Source: Acanthacorydalis orientalis (lineage: Eukaryota > Arthropoda > Insecta > Megaloptera > Corydalidae). Taken from it: a stretch of 64,000 nucleotides of DNA. A program made the translations under genes and the position numbers. The notes beneath the pieces were generated by a model, which saw nothing but the letters and a program-made list of their open reading frames with translations, did not search any database and was not told the origin of the DNA. Position 1 is the stretch's first letter. Each line of letters opens with the position of its first letter. Positions 24,704-36,732 of the stretch are shown here, piece by piece. The DNA lies in NCBI GenBank assembly GCA_034766995.1, contig CM068313.1, forward strand, positions 7,235,461 to 7,299,460, written 5' to 3'.

Positions 24704-24979
24704 TGTGTGAAAAAACTACCTGCGTATAAAATTCGTTATTGTTTAAATTACTAGATAAGAATATACCAGGAAAAAAACTTTTTAATGAAGATAAATCTTT
24801 ATTTAAAAAGTGTTTTCTAAGAACGAATTCCCTGGAAACAATATTTTCTCTTGTTCATAGAAATTGGTTCTCAGCTAATAATATTTATGCGTTTAATGTA
24901 TAAAATCTGTTTTATATATTTTATATTAAGAGTTCTCGTAAGCTGGTATAAAAATAGATTTCGAAATAATATAATAACG

Positions 24980-24981
<2 letters not shown>

Positions 24982-25042
<61 letters not shown>
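24982..25042. repeat. (TA)n, 61 bp
   Basis: Uninterrupted TA array. Confidence 0.97.
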
Positions 25043-25044
<2 letters not shown>

Positions 25045-25504
25045 CTTTTTCTGGCGATAAACATCTGAGTTCTTGGAGAAATTATTTGTGAAACAAGAAG
25101 AACAAAATCCCATGATAGTTTGAAATGAAAGAGTTTTGACATAGATGTTTATTTAGTAGTGGATCTACACAGGTTAGAAATAATACTGTTGATATGAATA
25201 TGTGTATAGATCAATTAAATTATTTCTGTTTAGTTTTATTTAATATTTTATGAATTATATTCAATGTAAATCCATATTAGTTGCTGTATATTATATTCAG
25301 AGTTAAATTAATATTTTTACAATTTTTATTTATTGAGAAAATCTTATATATCTTGGAAAATAAATAAACGAATTACTAATTTTGAGGATTTAAAATTACA
25401 GGAGGCTCTCTCTCTCTCTCTGCAGTCTATTATCAAAATTGATAATATTTTAGTCTTAATTTATTTTATAATAATAAAAAAATAGAACGATATAAAATAT
25501 TTAC

Positions 25505-25549
<45 letters not shown>

Positions 25550-26058
25550 GTGTGTGTAAAGACGTATACAGAAATATATGACAAGAATGTGAACACATCT
25601 TAATATATCTGTATCGCCTGCAGACTAATTTTAAAGTTGCAAGCAGAACATGCGTCACCGAGATGCAAATTTTTTTACAAAAAAATATATCGTGGGTGTT
25701 TTGTAAGAACATGTTGAAGGTAGTTAGTTATTTATAACTTTGCGACAACCGGTAATGAGTTTGATATTTTTATTTTCACTGTAGGTCATTCACAGATTAC
25801 ATCCTCGTTGTAATAAATGTCAATCTGGATTGTGTTCTATAACTATTGACGTGTTGGCTTTGTATATTTTTATGTATAAAGTCAGTTTTGTTTTGGTATC
25901 TTTCTTTTTATAAAAATATATTTTATCACTTCCTTTACAAAAGTGCATAGTTATTTTATAAACATTATTATTATTTATAATTTTTAGAAAAAATTTTTTA
26001 TAATTTTTTTTTATAAAATTTGTCTAGAAATATTTGAACCAATTATATAAACATAATT
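25043..26058. other. AT-rich sequence with short microsatellites
   Basis: CT array at 25404-25421 and a 39-bp TA array at 25508-25546; otherwise nothing recognised. Confidence 0.6.
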
Positions 26059-26614
26059 TTAGGTTGGTAAGAAAATAATTATGGATTTTGTTTCCTGAAT
26101 TCCAACTTTATTTTCTTCAATGAAAGTGTTATTTCTTCTTGTTAATGTTAATATCATTTTAAAGTGAATTTTTTAGTTTCTATTTTAGTGACATTGACAT
26201 TGGTTTTATTATGAATTTTGCTTCAAATCGGGTTATTGAATTACAGACGGAAAAGAAGCCAACAGGAACAAATGGTTGTATGATTTCAAAAGGGTAGTAA
26301 AGTAACAGAAACTGCTCATAAACTAAACGATATTATTGGTGTAGGTACTGTTAAGAAACGTAAAATGGTGCGATGGTGGTTCCAAATATTTCATGCTGGG
26401 GACGAGAGTCTCGAAGATAAAGAAGATCACGGGCGTCCTTCTTCAGTTCATAACGACCAACTGAAGATGTTAGTTGAATCAGAACCACGCACAATAATTG
26501 GACAGCTTGCATAAAATCTAGGCGTTATTCATTCAACAGTTCTGGATTACTTAAATTAAAAAATATATATGAGTAGGAAGTTCATAAACCGCAATTATTT
26601 TTCTACCAACCTAA
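26059..26614 (+). mobile_element. Family-1 internally deleted mariner, copy b (most complete)
   Basis: A 556-bp element with both terminal repeats: TTAGGTTGGTAAGAAAATAA on the left and AATTATTTTTCTACCAACCT on the right. TA lies at each boundary. The plus frame carries a near-complete N-terminal half of a mariner transposase: the first helix-turn-helix, the linker motif GDESLEDKEDHGRP, and the second helix-turn-helix (NDQLKMLVESEPRT, then VIHSTVLDYLK). Coding then ends and the sequence passes to the 3-prime untranslated end. The DD34D catalytic domain is absent. Only a few stops and one frameshift interrupt the remaining half, so this copy is younger than its neighbours. Copies at 5691 and 24093 share the same deletion point just after the second helix-turn-helix. 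Confidence 0.88.
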
Positions 26615-28237
26615 TAGTTAAATTTGTTATTTTAATTAGATATTTTATTATATACTAATTTAGATATATGGTTTTTTGTAAATTATTTTTTTAATAATCG
26701 TAATACAGACAAAAAACAATATTTATGATATTTTTTAAATAAAAATCATGCATAAAAAACTAGAACAATTTATCTAGATTTTTTATTTTAATTTTGTAAA
26801 GTATTCAACAAATATAAAATATTCAGTATTTTTCAAGAATTTCTGCTATTTGCTTTTATAATTTGATATTGTAAGGTAAACTTCATTATGATTGAAACAG
26901 GAACAATTATTGATGTATATATTTTTATTTAAAAAATACAAGATTACTTTGTTGCAGAGTTTATTCAATGTTGTGATTTGAAGGATAAAAATCCTTTTTA
27001 GAATAACTACACTGAATTTACTTTTCAGTATTTAAATAACATATAATTTTTAAATAAATTAAAACATGTCAACAGTAGTTCATATAAGTATGTTGGTATA
27101 AAGTGGAGAGAATTGTGAGACAGCTAATTCATAACGAGATTTTCTTGTAATCTAGTACTGATTATTTGTTGAGATTTCAACAAATCTTTTTTATTTGAAA
27201 AAAAAATCATAAACACTTCTTGATATAGAAACATTTTACAGCATGACACGTGCAAATAGTCTGACTTTGAAGAAAATAATTAATATGTAAATATAAAAAT
27301 ACATTTGGTACAAATTCAAAAACATACTGATAAATGACATGTAGATATTTAAAGTAACTACTGTGTCATTAGTTCTATTTTAGTATTTTGATGTATGCCT
27401 TCTTTCATTAAAGAAATACTTTCAAAAAACATGCAATGCGGTTTAAGATTTACAACACTATAAAATAAATCAAATTAAAAAAAAAAACGAATAATTTTTT
27501 TAAAAAAATATATAAAAAAAGTACATTTGAATATTTTTCGTTACATTTTTCTGAACAAGCTGTTAATAGTGTCAGCTAGATTTCGTGTCTATTATTTATT
27601 AAGAAAATACTTATTCTGAACGTTTCAGCGTAAGAAATAAATGTAGACAGAAAATCATTGATCCTTTAAGAAAAAAAGAAAGTTGTACAATGGCATTCTC
27701 AACTCTGTCACGGAAAAGTAATTGTAGTCGTTGTAAAGTCTAAAAAAAGAACTAAAAAGGTCATATTGTATTGTAGCGCCGTTAGAAAAAGTTGAAATAT
27801 AAAAATAATATAGATTTATTATTATAGTTTCCAATAATATTAATACGCACATTGTTGTGATAACCTTTTGTAAAGGTGTGTTGGAATTTCCTGTTGACAA
27901 AGAGTAAAACTGTTGCCAAGGCTGAATTACATAGTACAATAAAATTTATTCTTTTTAAAAATAATATTTACTATGGAAATTAGTATCAATTATAAACGGG
28001 TTTGATTTATAAATGCATTGTATCTTATATATTATCAAATATTGTACTCTAATTAAAATATATTAAAATATTTTTTGACCTTTCAGTAAGACATTATTTG
28101 CATATATGATTTAATAGCAATTATGTGTTTACAAATTAGTGCTGATCACTCCGCAAACAACAAAAATTTTTTCTGATTTAAAAAATCTTAAGTTCTTCTC
28201 TACTTTGACTCTTTAAGAACAATGAAATCGCATGTAT
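26615..28237. other. AT-rich sequence, nothing recognised
   Basis: No convincing frame. The minus frame 27655-27939 has no domain and uses AT-rich codons. Confidence 0.55.
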
Positions 28238-29142
28238 GTGGTTTCAGGTATTCTTGACCTGAGATACTTAGGTTTTTCATCAAATAAAATTTTTGATTAC
28301 CTGGAAAGTAATAAACCTCTATAACCTATATAAACCATCTGTTCCATAAAATTGTCATTACTTACTTTTTGACAGACGTTGGAAACAGTGAATATGTGTA
28401 CAATCTCAGCGCAATTTAAAAGCAAAGGCGAGAGGAATGCTGTAAGCAATTTTTGGGAGCTTGTAGCGAGAAGAAGAAAGAAGTAATTGCCTTCATTGTT
28501 ACAGGTGATGAAACTAAGGTTCTGTATCATGACCCTATTATAAAAAGAGAGTAAATGAAATAGCATCGAAGAGACGAACCAGCCACAAAGAAAGTAAAGC
28601 TTACTTAGAGTACTCGAACGGTCATGGCGACAGTTTTTTGGGATTCGCAAGGAGTCTTTATGATCGATTTTAAAGAAAGAAACATGGTAATAAATGCCTA
28701 TTATTATGCGTTATTATTGATACAACTAAGTTAAAAAATAATTGAAAAACGTTCCTGGAAAATCTCTCGAGATGTTTTTCTTCTACAAGAAAATGTACCC
28801 GTTTATACCGCTGCGGTTGCAAAGGCCGCTGTTCGAGAATACGCTTTTTAGGAAGTCATCCACCCGTCTTACAGTCTCCAGACTATTTTCTAATCGAGTA
28901 CTGAAGACCGACCTTCGGGGGAAAAATCTGACAGCGACAATGAAGTGCAAGCAATAGATTTGACCCATTTTGAAAAGAAGACTTCAGAGTTCATTATTAA
29001 TGGGTTAGAAACTTCAATTAATTTCTGTAAAAAGTGTATAGAACTCAAAGGAGAATATATTGAAAATATATTGAAAAATAATAGAAAAAAATGTTTGTTT
29101 TCTTTCTCATTCTATCTCAGGTCAAGAATACTTGAAACCACC
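28238..29142 (+). pseudogene. Mariner with 27-bp terminal repeats, decayed catalytic domain
   Basis: Inverted ends of 27 bp differ at one position (GGTTTCAGGTATTCTTGACC at 28240; reverse complement of 29113-29139 is the same with AAG for AGG). Between them are plus-strand pieces of a DD34D transposase: GDETKVLYHDP, the VMATVFWDSQGVFMIDF strand, LLQENVPVYTAAVAKAAVRE (second catalytic Asp replaced by Glu, His by Tyr), SPDYFLIEY (the LAPS segment of the third block lost) and a C-terminal frame at 28928-29100 ending IELKGEYIEN. The N-terminal half is largely deleted; the whole is about 905 bp instead of 1.3 kb. The minus frame at 28297-28650 is only antisense. Confidence 0.85.
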
Positions 29143-29162
29143 TTCGCACAAGTAACAATATA

Positions 29163-29280
29163 AAATGATTAATTATGATATATTGAAAACTTTTGATCAA
29201 AAAAAAATTACGGCATGTGGGATGAGAAAAGAATCCATTTGTTAAAATGAATTTAGTCAGTGTCATAATTATATATGTAC
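29163..29280 (+). repeat. FB-family fragment
   Basis: Contains ATATTGAAAACTTTTGATCA and AAAATGAATTTAGTCAGTGT, the right-end blocks of FB. It directly follows the mariner pseudogene ending at 29142. Confidence 0.5.
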
Positions 29281-29906
29281 TGTGAGCAATTCTGCTTTTT
29301 TATCTTTTCTAAAAAAACATGCTGTTGATTCCTTATATTATGAATAAACTATCTGTCTTATAATCTAAATAAGTGTCTTCAATTTTATTTTAATACAATA
29401 AAAAATATAAAGTGAAATAATGAAAAGGAGAATTAAAAATATTAGAAAAAGTATGGGAAATGCGTGGAAAAGAAAGCTATCGGATTGTTTAAATTAGAAG
29501 AATTTGTCAGAGACATTTATTTAGTTGTTTGTCATCAAATGAAGAAGATGTAATACTGATAGCAATGAAAATTAAATAAAAAAATATGTAAAAAGAACTT
29601 GATATGAAAACGAAATAAATTTGTATTTTTGATATGAAAATAATATTACTTTGAGATTAAATGAGAAAATATTATTATACTGTCATTTTAACAATATAAA
29701 TTAATAAAACAAGCTTCTTTCAATAACGTCATTATTCTGTTATAAAAATGTCAATTCTTAAAATTTCTTTATTTTTGAAGAATTGGTTCTACATTCTATT
29801 ATCTAGAAATATTAGGTATTACTAAATCTTTTAATGCTGTCAACTTTTATTTAATTTTAAACCAATTTGTTAAAAATGATGATTAGATTAACGAAACAAA
29901 ACCTAC

Positions 29907-30173
29907 AGGTTTAAGTCCGGCATATCGAAGTTCCCTCTGCAGACGAGCCGCCCGCGTCATAGACAACTGAACGACCTTCGGAATCTCCACATCCTCCGTC
30001 ACTGGTTCACTGTTATTAATGACGTCTTGACACGTGGCGATGACATCACTATTACACCTGTCTGACATGTATGCGTCACCGTTTGAGTTTTGGTTCAATT
30101 CTGGTTCATTGATAAATAAGGCATCGGTGTTTTCTTCGAATACATTTGGCACGGTTGCCATCATTTTGAACAT
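29907..30173 (-). CDS. Predicted first coding exon of an unrecognised host gene
   Basis: An open segment of 89 codons starts at an ATG at 30171-30173 and runs to 29907, where the minus strand continues GTAGGT, a good splice donor. A TAA lies in frame two codons before the ATG, so translation most likely starts here or at one of the two Met codons just after it. Codon use is mixed, with GC-rich codons such as CGG, GCG, CTG and CAG, unlike the surrounding AT-rich DNA and unlike the TA-array frames. The peptide is acidic and Asn/Asp/Glu-rich in its first two thirds. It ends in a basic stretch, MTRAARLQRELRYAGLKP, that could form an amphipathic helix. I do not recognise a family. No downstream exon was identified at lower coordinates, so a following intron would be long. 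It could instead be a chance frame or a retrogene fragment. Confidence 0.45.
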
Positions 30174-30435
30174 ACATTAAAACAGTTTTTTTTTTTTAAA
30201 AAGAAACAAACTTTTATTTATTAATCTTTGTTCTCTAATATTTATTTTATTTCACATTTTATTATTTAAAATAGGATACACTCGAACAGATTTGATTTTG
30301 TTAAATAAACACACAACTGATTTTAATTATGTAAAAATAAATTAAACAATTTCAAGAATTTATTATTTAATATTTAACAGACGGAATATTATATCAAAGG
30401 GATTGTATAAAATACAAAAATGAAAACTTTAATAC

Positions 30436-30466
<31 letters not shown>

Positions 30467-30472
30467 TACATA

Positions 30473-30687
30473 GAGAGAGAGATTTAATTTAGGCTTATAT
30501 ATGAAAGAAATAAAAAAATTGCAAATATTAAAAAATTCACGTTATTTTTTATTTAATATTTTAGTTCAATTGTATTTTAGTATTGAATTAAACTAGAATA
30601 TTAAATAAAAGATAATATTTTTCTTTTAATTTTTGTGATATTTTTTAATACTTTCATGTGGAAGCCTGAATTAAATCAGTCTCTCTC
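30473..30687 (+). mobile_element. MITE M, copy 4
   Basis: Core similarity starts at GATTTAATTTAGGC and ends at CCTGAATTAAATCAG, with the central palindrome intact. The extreme ends, normally GGTGATTC and its complement, have become GAGAGAGA on the left and CTCTCTC on the right, so the ends remain inverted copies of each other while having turned into a microsatellite. Confidence 0.82.
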
Positions 30688-30696
30688 ACACACACA

Positions 30697-30756
<60 letters not shown>

Positions 30757-30758
30757 CA
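30680..30758. repeat. (CT)n(CA)n(TA)n(TG)n compound palindrome
   Basis: CA repeats, 43 bp of TA, then TG repeats form a fully self-complementary compound microsatellite at the right edge of MITE M copy 4. Confidence 0.95.
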
Positions 30759-31169
30759 TAATCAGATGAGAAGAAAAGTAAATTAATCAAAAAAAATAAT
30801 GCTGATCTTATATAATTAATATTTAACGACTGGCGTGAATCGAAGGAATTCAACGAATGAACTAAATGTGCGGTCGAATGTAGATGAAGAAATTCATTCA
30901 AAAACAAACAGAAATAAATTCCGCTAAGAAAATTCATTTCTATTACCTAAATAAATATTTTCCGTTTATATCAATTCACGGCGAAAACTTTATTAAAAGA
31001 CGAAATAAACCTTTTTGAATATATAAATGATAAATTATTTATAAACGAAACAGTAGTACTGAAAACGAGAAATATAAATTGAGTTCGGCTACGTACTTTC
31101 GGTAAATCGGTTTTGTATAATTTCTTCAGTTTTTCTTTTAAAACAAGTTTTCTTTGATGAATGTAATCG

Positions 31170-31175
<6 letters not shown>

Positions 31176-31224
<49 letters not shown>
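31176..31224. repeat. (TA)n, 49 bp
   Basis: Closes the CpG-richer stretch 30830-31120 on its right. Confidence 0.97.
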
Positions 31225-31226
<2 letters not shown>

Positions 31227-31474
31227 CTGTTGTAAAATGGTTTTTACTTATATTTTTATTTCAATTTTTTGAAACTCAATTACTAATCATAGATTTATAA
31301 AAAAATGTTTTATGAACAAAAACGAATTCAAATAAAAAAAAGATTATAAAATGCATGACTAGTGTATTAAATTATTTAAAAAAAATATTATTTTATATGA
31401 ATAATCCTCAGTTAATATTAAAACTCAGTAGTACTTGAAGAGTAATACTAGAATAGCAGTACTAGAAGTAGTAC

Positions 31475-31565
31475 TTGTATTTGAATTCAAGATCTACCTG
31501 AGGATATTAAAGCCGAAACTGTTCGGAGAAGAAACCAACCCGCACCTGAGCTGTAGGATTTGTAT
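31475..31565 (+). repeat. Dispersed repeat R2, copy 1
   Basis: GAATTCAAGATCTACCTGAG then GCCGAAACTGTTCGGAGAAG resembles 57353-57410. Origin unknown; possibly the end of a retroelement. Confidence 0.4.
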
Positions 31566-31704
31566 TGAATATTGAAAAAAAAAACGGTTTGTTTACAAGA
31601 GAATAAGACAGTGAAAATCGAAAAAGTACTTTAAATAAATGAAAATAAATAATAAGAACAATCTGAATATTCATAAATTAATTTTGTACTCATGTTATAA
31701 AAAT

Positions 31705-32112
31705 TATTCTGATCAACAATGTTCAATAACTGATTATTGATCATTTTTGATCTTTGCTTATGGGCATTTAAAGACAATGCTGTTATCTTCAAAACGCTAA
31801 AGTATAGAAAGATATCTAGATTTTTTTCTACACTTTAGTCATACGAGAAAGATGATTTAATCATCGAAATGTGCAAAAGTAACAAATAAAAATAATCAAT
31901 GATCAGTTATTGATCATGTATGATCTTTGCTTATGGGCATTTCGAGACGATGTTATTATCTACAAAACGATTAAGTATAGAAATATTTCTATATATTTTT
32001 TCTACATTTTGATCTTATCAGAAAGGTGACATCATCATCGAAATGTGAAAAGAAACAAACGAAAATAGTCAATGATCAACTATTGAAAATGTTAGATGAG
32101 AAAAATGTTTGA
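31705..32112. mobile_element. Foldback MITE FB in head-to-tail tandem
   Basis: Two units of 173-174 bp share terminal repeats. The TIR block (TTGATCATTTTTGATC at 31737, TTGATCATGTATGATC at 31910, then CAACTATTGAAAATG at 32078) recurs three times. Each unit has CTTTGCTTATGGGCATT, a GATGTTATTATCT-like centre and an ATCATCGAAATGTG block. Tandem MITEs sharing one terminus usually arise by replication slippage or insertion of one copy into the end of another. Confidence 0.75.
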
Positions 32113-32733
32113 TTTTTGTATGATGAGTGAAATATGTATTTATGAAATTATATTTAGTCACAATTTCAAAATTCTAAAATTAAACTAGGAAAATGTATAC
32201 ATTTTTTATACAAAAACTAATTAATTTCATAACATGGAAGAAAAAGAACAAGATTTAAGAAAATATAAAGAATCAGCACAGAAATGTTAATGAATAAGAG
32301 GAATTATCATCACATCAGACAGAGAACAGCTTTAAATATATTCTGGACATCTACTGATTGACATACAAGAATTGGCTCATACATTATTATATTAAAATAT
32401 TTATAGAAACTTTTATTTTATTTTATATTTGAAAATAAAATGATTATTTTTACATTAAAAGAAATATTAACCGAGTACCACAACTATCAATAAATTATCG
32501 TTATTTTACGAAAGTCCAGTTGAAAATTATTTACAGATTTTTTTGCAGGCAATTTTTTAAAAAAATGTTTTTATTTATTTAACACCTCACCATATTCATT
32601 TTTTCTTATGTTATATACTTTTATATTTGTTATTACAAATGACTTTATAACAACTCAAATATCGTGCCATAAGTAAGTCATAATAGACTTATTTTTACTT
32701 TAGATATTTTAACCCACATCTAATTTTTATATT

Positions 32734-32735
32734 AT

Positions 32736-32799
<64 letters not shown>
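32734..32799. repeat. (TACA)n(TA)n
   Basis: Short TACA run then about 50 bp of TA. Confidence 0.97.
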
Positions 32800-32805
<6 letters not shown>

Positions 32806-32970
32806 GATTCACATTTTTTTTATATTTTTATTAGATTTTTATAAACATTTCATTCACACCTATATTTTAAACTAGTTGATTGAAAGTAAATATTTTTCAG
32901 TGTAAATTTAGAAAGGAATCACATTTTCTTACAATGAAAAGTAGTAGTTTTACAAAGTATTTTTCATATA

Positions 32971-32972
<2 letters not shown>

Positions 32973-33023
<51 letters not shown>
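32973..33023. repeat. (TA)n, 51 bp
   Basis: Uninterrupted TA array. Confidence 0.97.
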
Positions 33024-33025
<2 letters not shown>

Positions 33026-33837
33026 GAATTAAAAACTATTTTATACAGAACACATCACAGTCTTTTTAAAATAACATCATAGAACAATTAGACTAAACAA
33101 CAATAAATCGTAAATTGAAAAAGTAAATGTAATATTATATGAATTAGACAAAAATTCAACGAATACTACTGCAAATCACAGGCATTTGACTATTTCAGCA
33201 AATCGTATCTTTGCCAAAAGTGCACGCAATATGTACAGCACACACGTGCTGATAAAGATAAATAAACATAAAGCATGTTATCGCATATTGCGTTTCTCTC
33301 TTTGTTCGGATTGAATTCGATGCGTGAAAAATCATATGGGAATATATGATTTTTTTTCTGAATGTAAAATTAGATCGGTCACGTGCTTTCTGTGGAAACA
33401 GTTATATATTTCTGTACATCATTTAGATGTCTGCTTGTATGCTTTTGAAGAGTTTTATCTCTGTTGTATATTTTATTTAAATTTAATTAAAAAGAGGCAG
33501 TTGTATGCGATAAGTGTTGTTTACTGTCTGTATATTTTTTTAATACATCTATTTGATGTTTCATTGTATTTACTTATTTATATTAAGGAAGCTTTTTTTC
33601 AAGGTTGGCAGTTGACTGTCTGGTGATATTCTCATTATACGTAGTATAACTGAAGCCAGAACAGTTCGCTTTTTCGCTTGTAAATTTTTTTCGACAATAG
33701 TATTTATGATAATATAAGAATCCACTAATATTTAGTTTTGAACCGAAATGATCAAATAAAGAATGTGTTAATTCCTTTTTCATCCTGTAAATCACAAAAA
33801 AATTAAAAAAGGTATATACATTTGACAGTACTTTCGA

Positions 33838-33990
33838 TATGGAAATATGTATAAAAAGCAATCAAAAACGATCGATAATGATTTACTGAACATTTTGGAA
33901 CAAAATAATGTTTGTTATTTGTAAAATAAAAAAAAATATTTCATTTGTGCAAGTGAATTCAGTCATAGTGTTAGAATTGCATTGTAATAA
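33838..33990 (+). repeat. FB-family fragment
   Basis: Right-half blocks of FB: ATCGATAATGATTTACTGAA and GTGAATTCAGTCATAGTGTT. No left end is visible. Confidence 0.55.
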
Positions 33991-34679
33991 AGAATAGATT
34001 TCTTACAATTATTACAAATAAAAATAAATCATTAAGGGTTAAAGAATAAAAAGTCATAGTCAATCCTATCAGTACAGTATCTAAATTACAGTCAAAAAAT
34101 CAATTAATAGTCTGAATATCATTATAATTATTTAAATTAAAAAAATTATCAATAATTGTTATAATCTTTTAATAGTTTCAAAATGATAATATCAATTTTT
34201 CAAATTTATACAAAAAAACGAAAAATTTCGAAATTGTGTAAAAATTTTTATTTTGTAAAACAGTTTTATGATATTTAACCAAAGAATATTATTTCGTTTT
34301 ATATTTTAGTTCTTGTTTGATCATTGATTTTGTGTCTTAATGGAGTGATTATAACTGTCAGTTAATTAGAGAATATGTTTTGAAGTAATTATCACTTTAT
34401 AAAGGTCAGACACATATGTAGCTATACTAATCGAATAATCAATGATATAAATTATGAATATGAAATATATATATATATATATATATATAATAGAAATTTA
34501 TCATATTTTACTTAAAATAACTTTTATAACAGTAAACAAAATAATACAATTGAATAAATTTGCTAATAAATAATAAAAAACGTATTATTCGACATGAATT
34601 GTATAAAAAATCGATTTGTTCGACTTGATTACTGTACATTGAGCCTACAAAAAAAATGAATAAACGTTTTTTTTTTTCT

Positions 34680-34940
34680 ATAATAACGTCGATGCGAGAC
34701 GTGTATAATAAATAAATTTGTGTCCGCGTTGGACTTTGAACATCCACTTACTAGGCACATCTTGAATAAATGTAGAGGAATGTCGAAACTCTCCTAGAAA
34801 CACTAAATACCATGGAAAAATATTCAACGAGCTCGTTCTGTGAGACTGTTGTTGTTTGTTGATGCTTGAGCGATACGCACTCATGAATATAATTTACTGT
34901 GTTACGTACAGAGACGGATTTTCAAAGCACTATACTGTAT
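34680..34940. other. CpG-containing unique stretch
   Basis: Unique sequence with ACGTCGATGCGAGACG and GTCCGCGTTGG. Two overlapping minus frames here have no recognisable domain. Confidence 0.35.
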
Positions 34941-36219
34941 TAATATATATATATATATATACACACACTCGTATATTGAACAACACATTTATAAGTATGG
35001 GAAGTATTTTAAATAAACAAAAATTTTTTTGAGAAAAATGGTATAACTAGAGATATTTTAAAATAGAAAAATATGTTTAATAATCATATTCTTATATATA
35101 TATATATAAATTATTTTTTGTACAATGTCCTGTGTTCTCTTAAAAAAAATATATGTAACTATAAGTTATTAATACAGAAAAAATTTGTTCATCTATTTGA
35201 AAATGATGAAAAATCGACACAAGTTCTAGAATTTAAGGACTAGGACGAATAGTTTTAAGGATTACAATGAAATAGTTTTAATAAGATCTTTTTTAATTAC
35301 TTAATTTGCAAGAAATCATGCAAAGTTTATTTTTTTGTACAAAATTTAATCACAGGTGTTTAAATCTGATAACAAAATCGATGTGTTAAACGAAAAAAAA
35401 TGATGCTATTGTTTCAGACATATTCAAGAATCTGAATTTCAACTGTTGCACAATCTAGTTTTCACTTTCAGAAAATGAATTTTTCATTTTTGCACACATC
35501 ATAACGTTTTTCTAATGAAAAAAGTTCAATAGTTAATTATTGTTCTTTGTGATTGTTTCTTGTATGTAATTCGATTCTAATTCCATCGGAGATTTTTCAG
35601 AGAACTAAAATACAGAAAATTCCTCTGGGGATGATGAGGACGTTGTCTAAATGAGTATGAATAAAATAAAAGGTAACAATTACGGAAATATTTACACCTG
35701 TAAAATATTAGCACCGTTAATATATGATTTGTACAAAAATCTTTGGAATTAAAAGTCAAGTCAATTAGTTGGCAGTAAAGGTAAAGCTGTTTGCAATTTT
35801 TTTTTACCAATAATTGCAGCGTTTTTATGGTATTTTTTACAACCATTGATGTAATATTCCGTTTAATTACTGTTTATAAGAAAACAAAACAATTAAGGAT
35901 ATTTTTAAATTGTTAATTGACTTTTTATTATGCATTTTACAACAAAGTTCTGCCTATAAATAAACAGACGTATTTATATGCGGAAAAAAGTTGTATATAG
36001 TGGAAAGAGAGCAATATATATTTAAATATATTGTTTATTTGTACAGTTGTTCGGTCTTTCGAAATCTTTTAAATCTAAATAGAGCCGTCAAGAAACCCGT
36101 AAAGTTAATCATAGGACTCGGAAACGATTTCACAACAATTTTAATTGAAATGCTCTTTTTGTTACTCTTTCACAATTGTTCGCCAGTCTTTAATTATAAA
36201 TATTATTTATATTAAACAG

Positions 36220-36480
36220 AGTGTTAGCGGTTAATTTGTACAACAATGCGTACTGTAAATCCCACCCTGGTCTCGTGCATACCTTCGCCGCCTTCGTCGT
36301 AAAAGCACCCACACATTGTGGGTGAGCGTTGAATTAAAAGTAGCGGGGCACTGGTCGGATAACGCCACCGGCGTCGACACGGCTCCAATATTTACATAAC
36401 ATTCACAATTGTGTACGTATATATGTACGGATGGCTGTGTGTTCGTGTTTGCAACAAATGTATATTGAGAAATGGCAAAA
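36220..36480. other. CpG-rich island
   Basis: Contains CTTCGCCGCCTTCGTCG and GCCACCGGCGTCGACACGG, plus a hairpin ACCCACACATTGTGGGT near 36308. Open frames are short. A promoter or regulatory role is possible. Confidence 0.45.
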
Positions 36481-36631
36481 GTTTAATCTGACTGGGAAGT
36501 TTTTGTATGTGTCTATGGGTAACTAAGCGACCAGATCTTGATTAACAATTCAAAGATATCGACATAAGGTCAGTTACGGTCACAACTGTTACTTTATATA
36601 TAGATTATTCAAAACAGTTCATTTTCATGTA

Positions 36632-36633
<2 letters not shown>

Positions 36634-36726
<93 letters not shown>
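36634..36726. repeat. (TA)n, 93 bp
   Basis: Lies between the CpG island 36220-36480 and the mariner pseudogene at 36733. Confidence 0.97.
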
Positions 36727-36729
<3 letters not shown>

Positions 36730-36732
36730 GGA

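Larger units (their letters stand above)
33024..36219. other. Mostly AT-rich sequence, few features
   Basis: Apart from the FB fragment at 33838 and the island at 34680, no gene or element is recognised. Frames at 33324, 33583, 35577 and 35991 lack domains. Confidence 0.5.

Noticed and set aside
28297..28650. 117-codon minus frame
   Set aside because: Antisense of the mariner transposase pseudogene on the plus strand.
31475..31565. Hammerhead ribozyme of a Penelope-like element in repeat R2
   Set aside because: The CTGATGA core and paired GAAA are not both present in a foldable arrangement.
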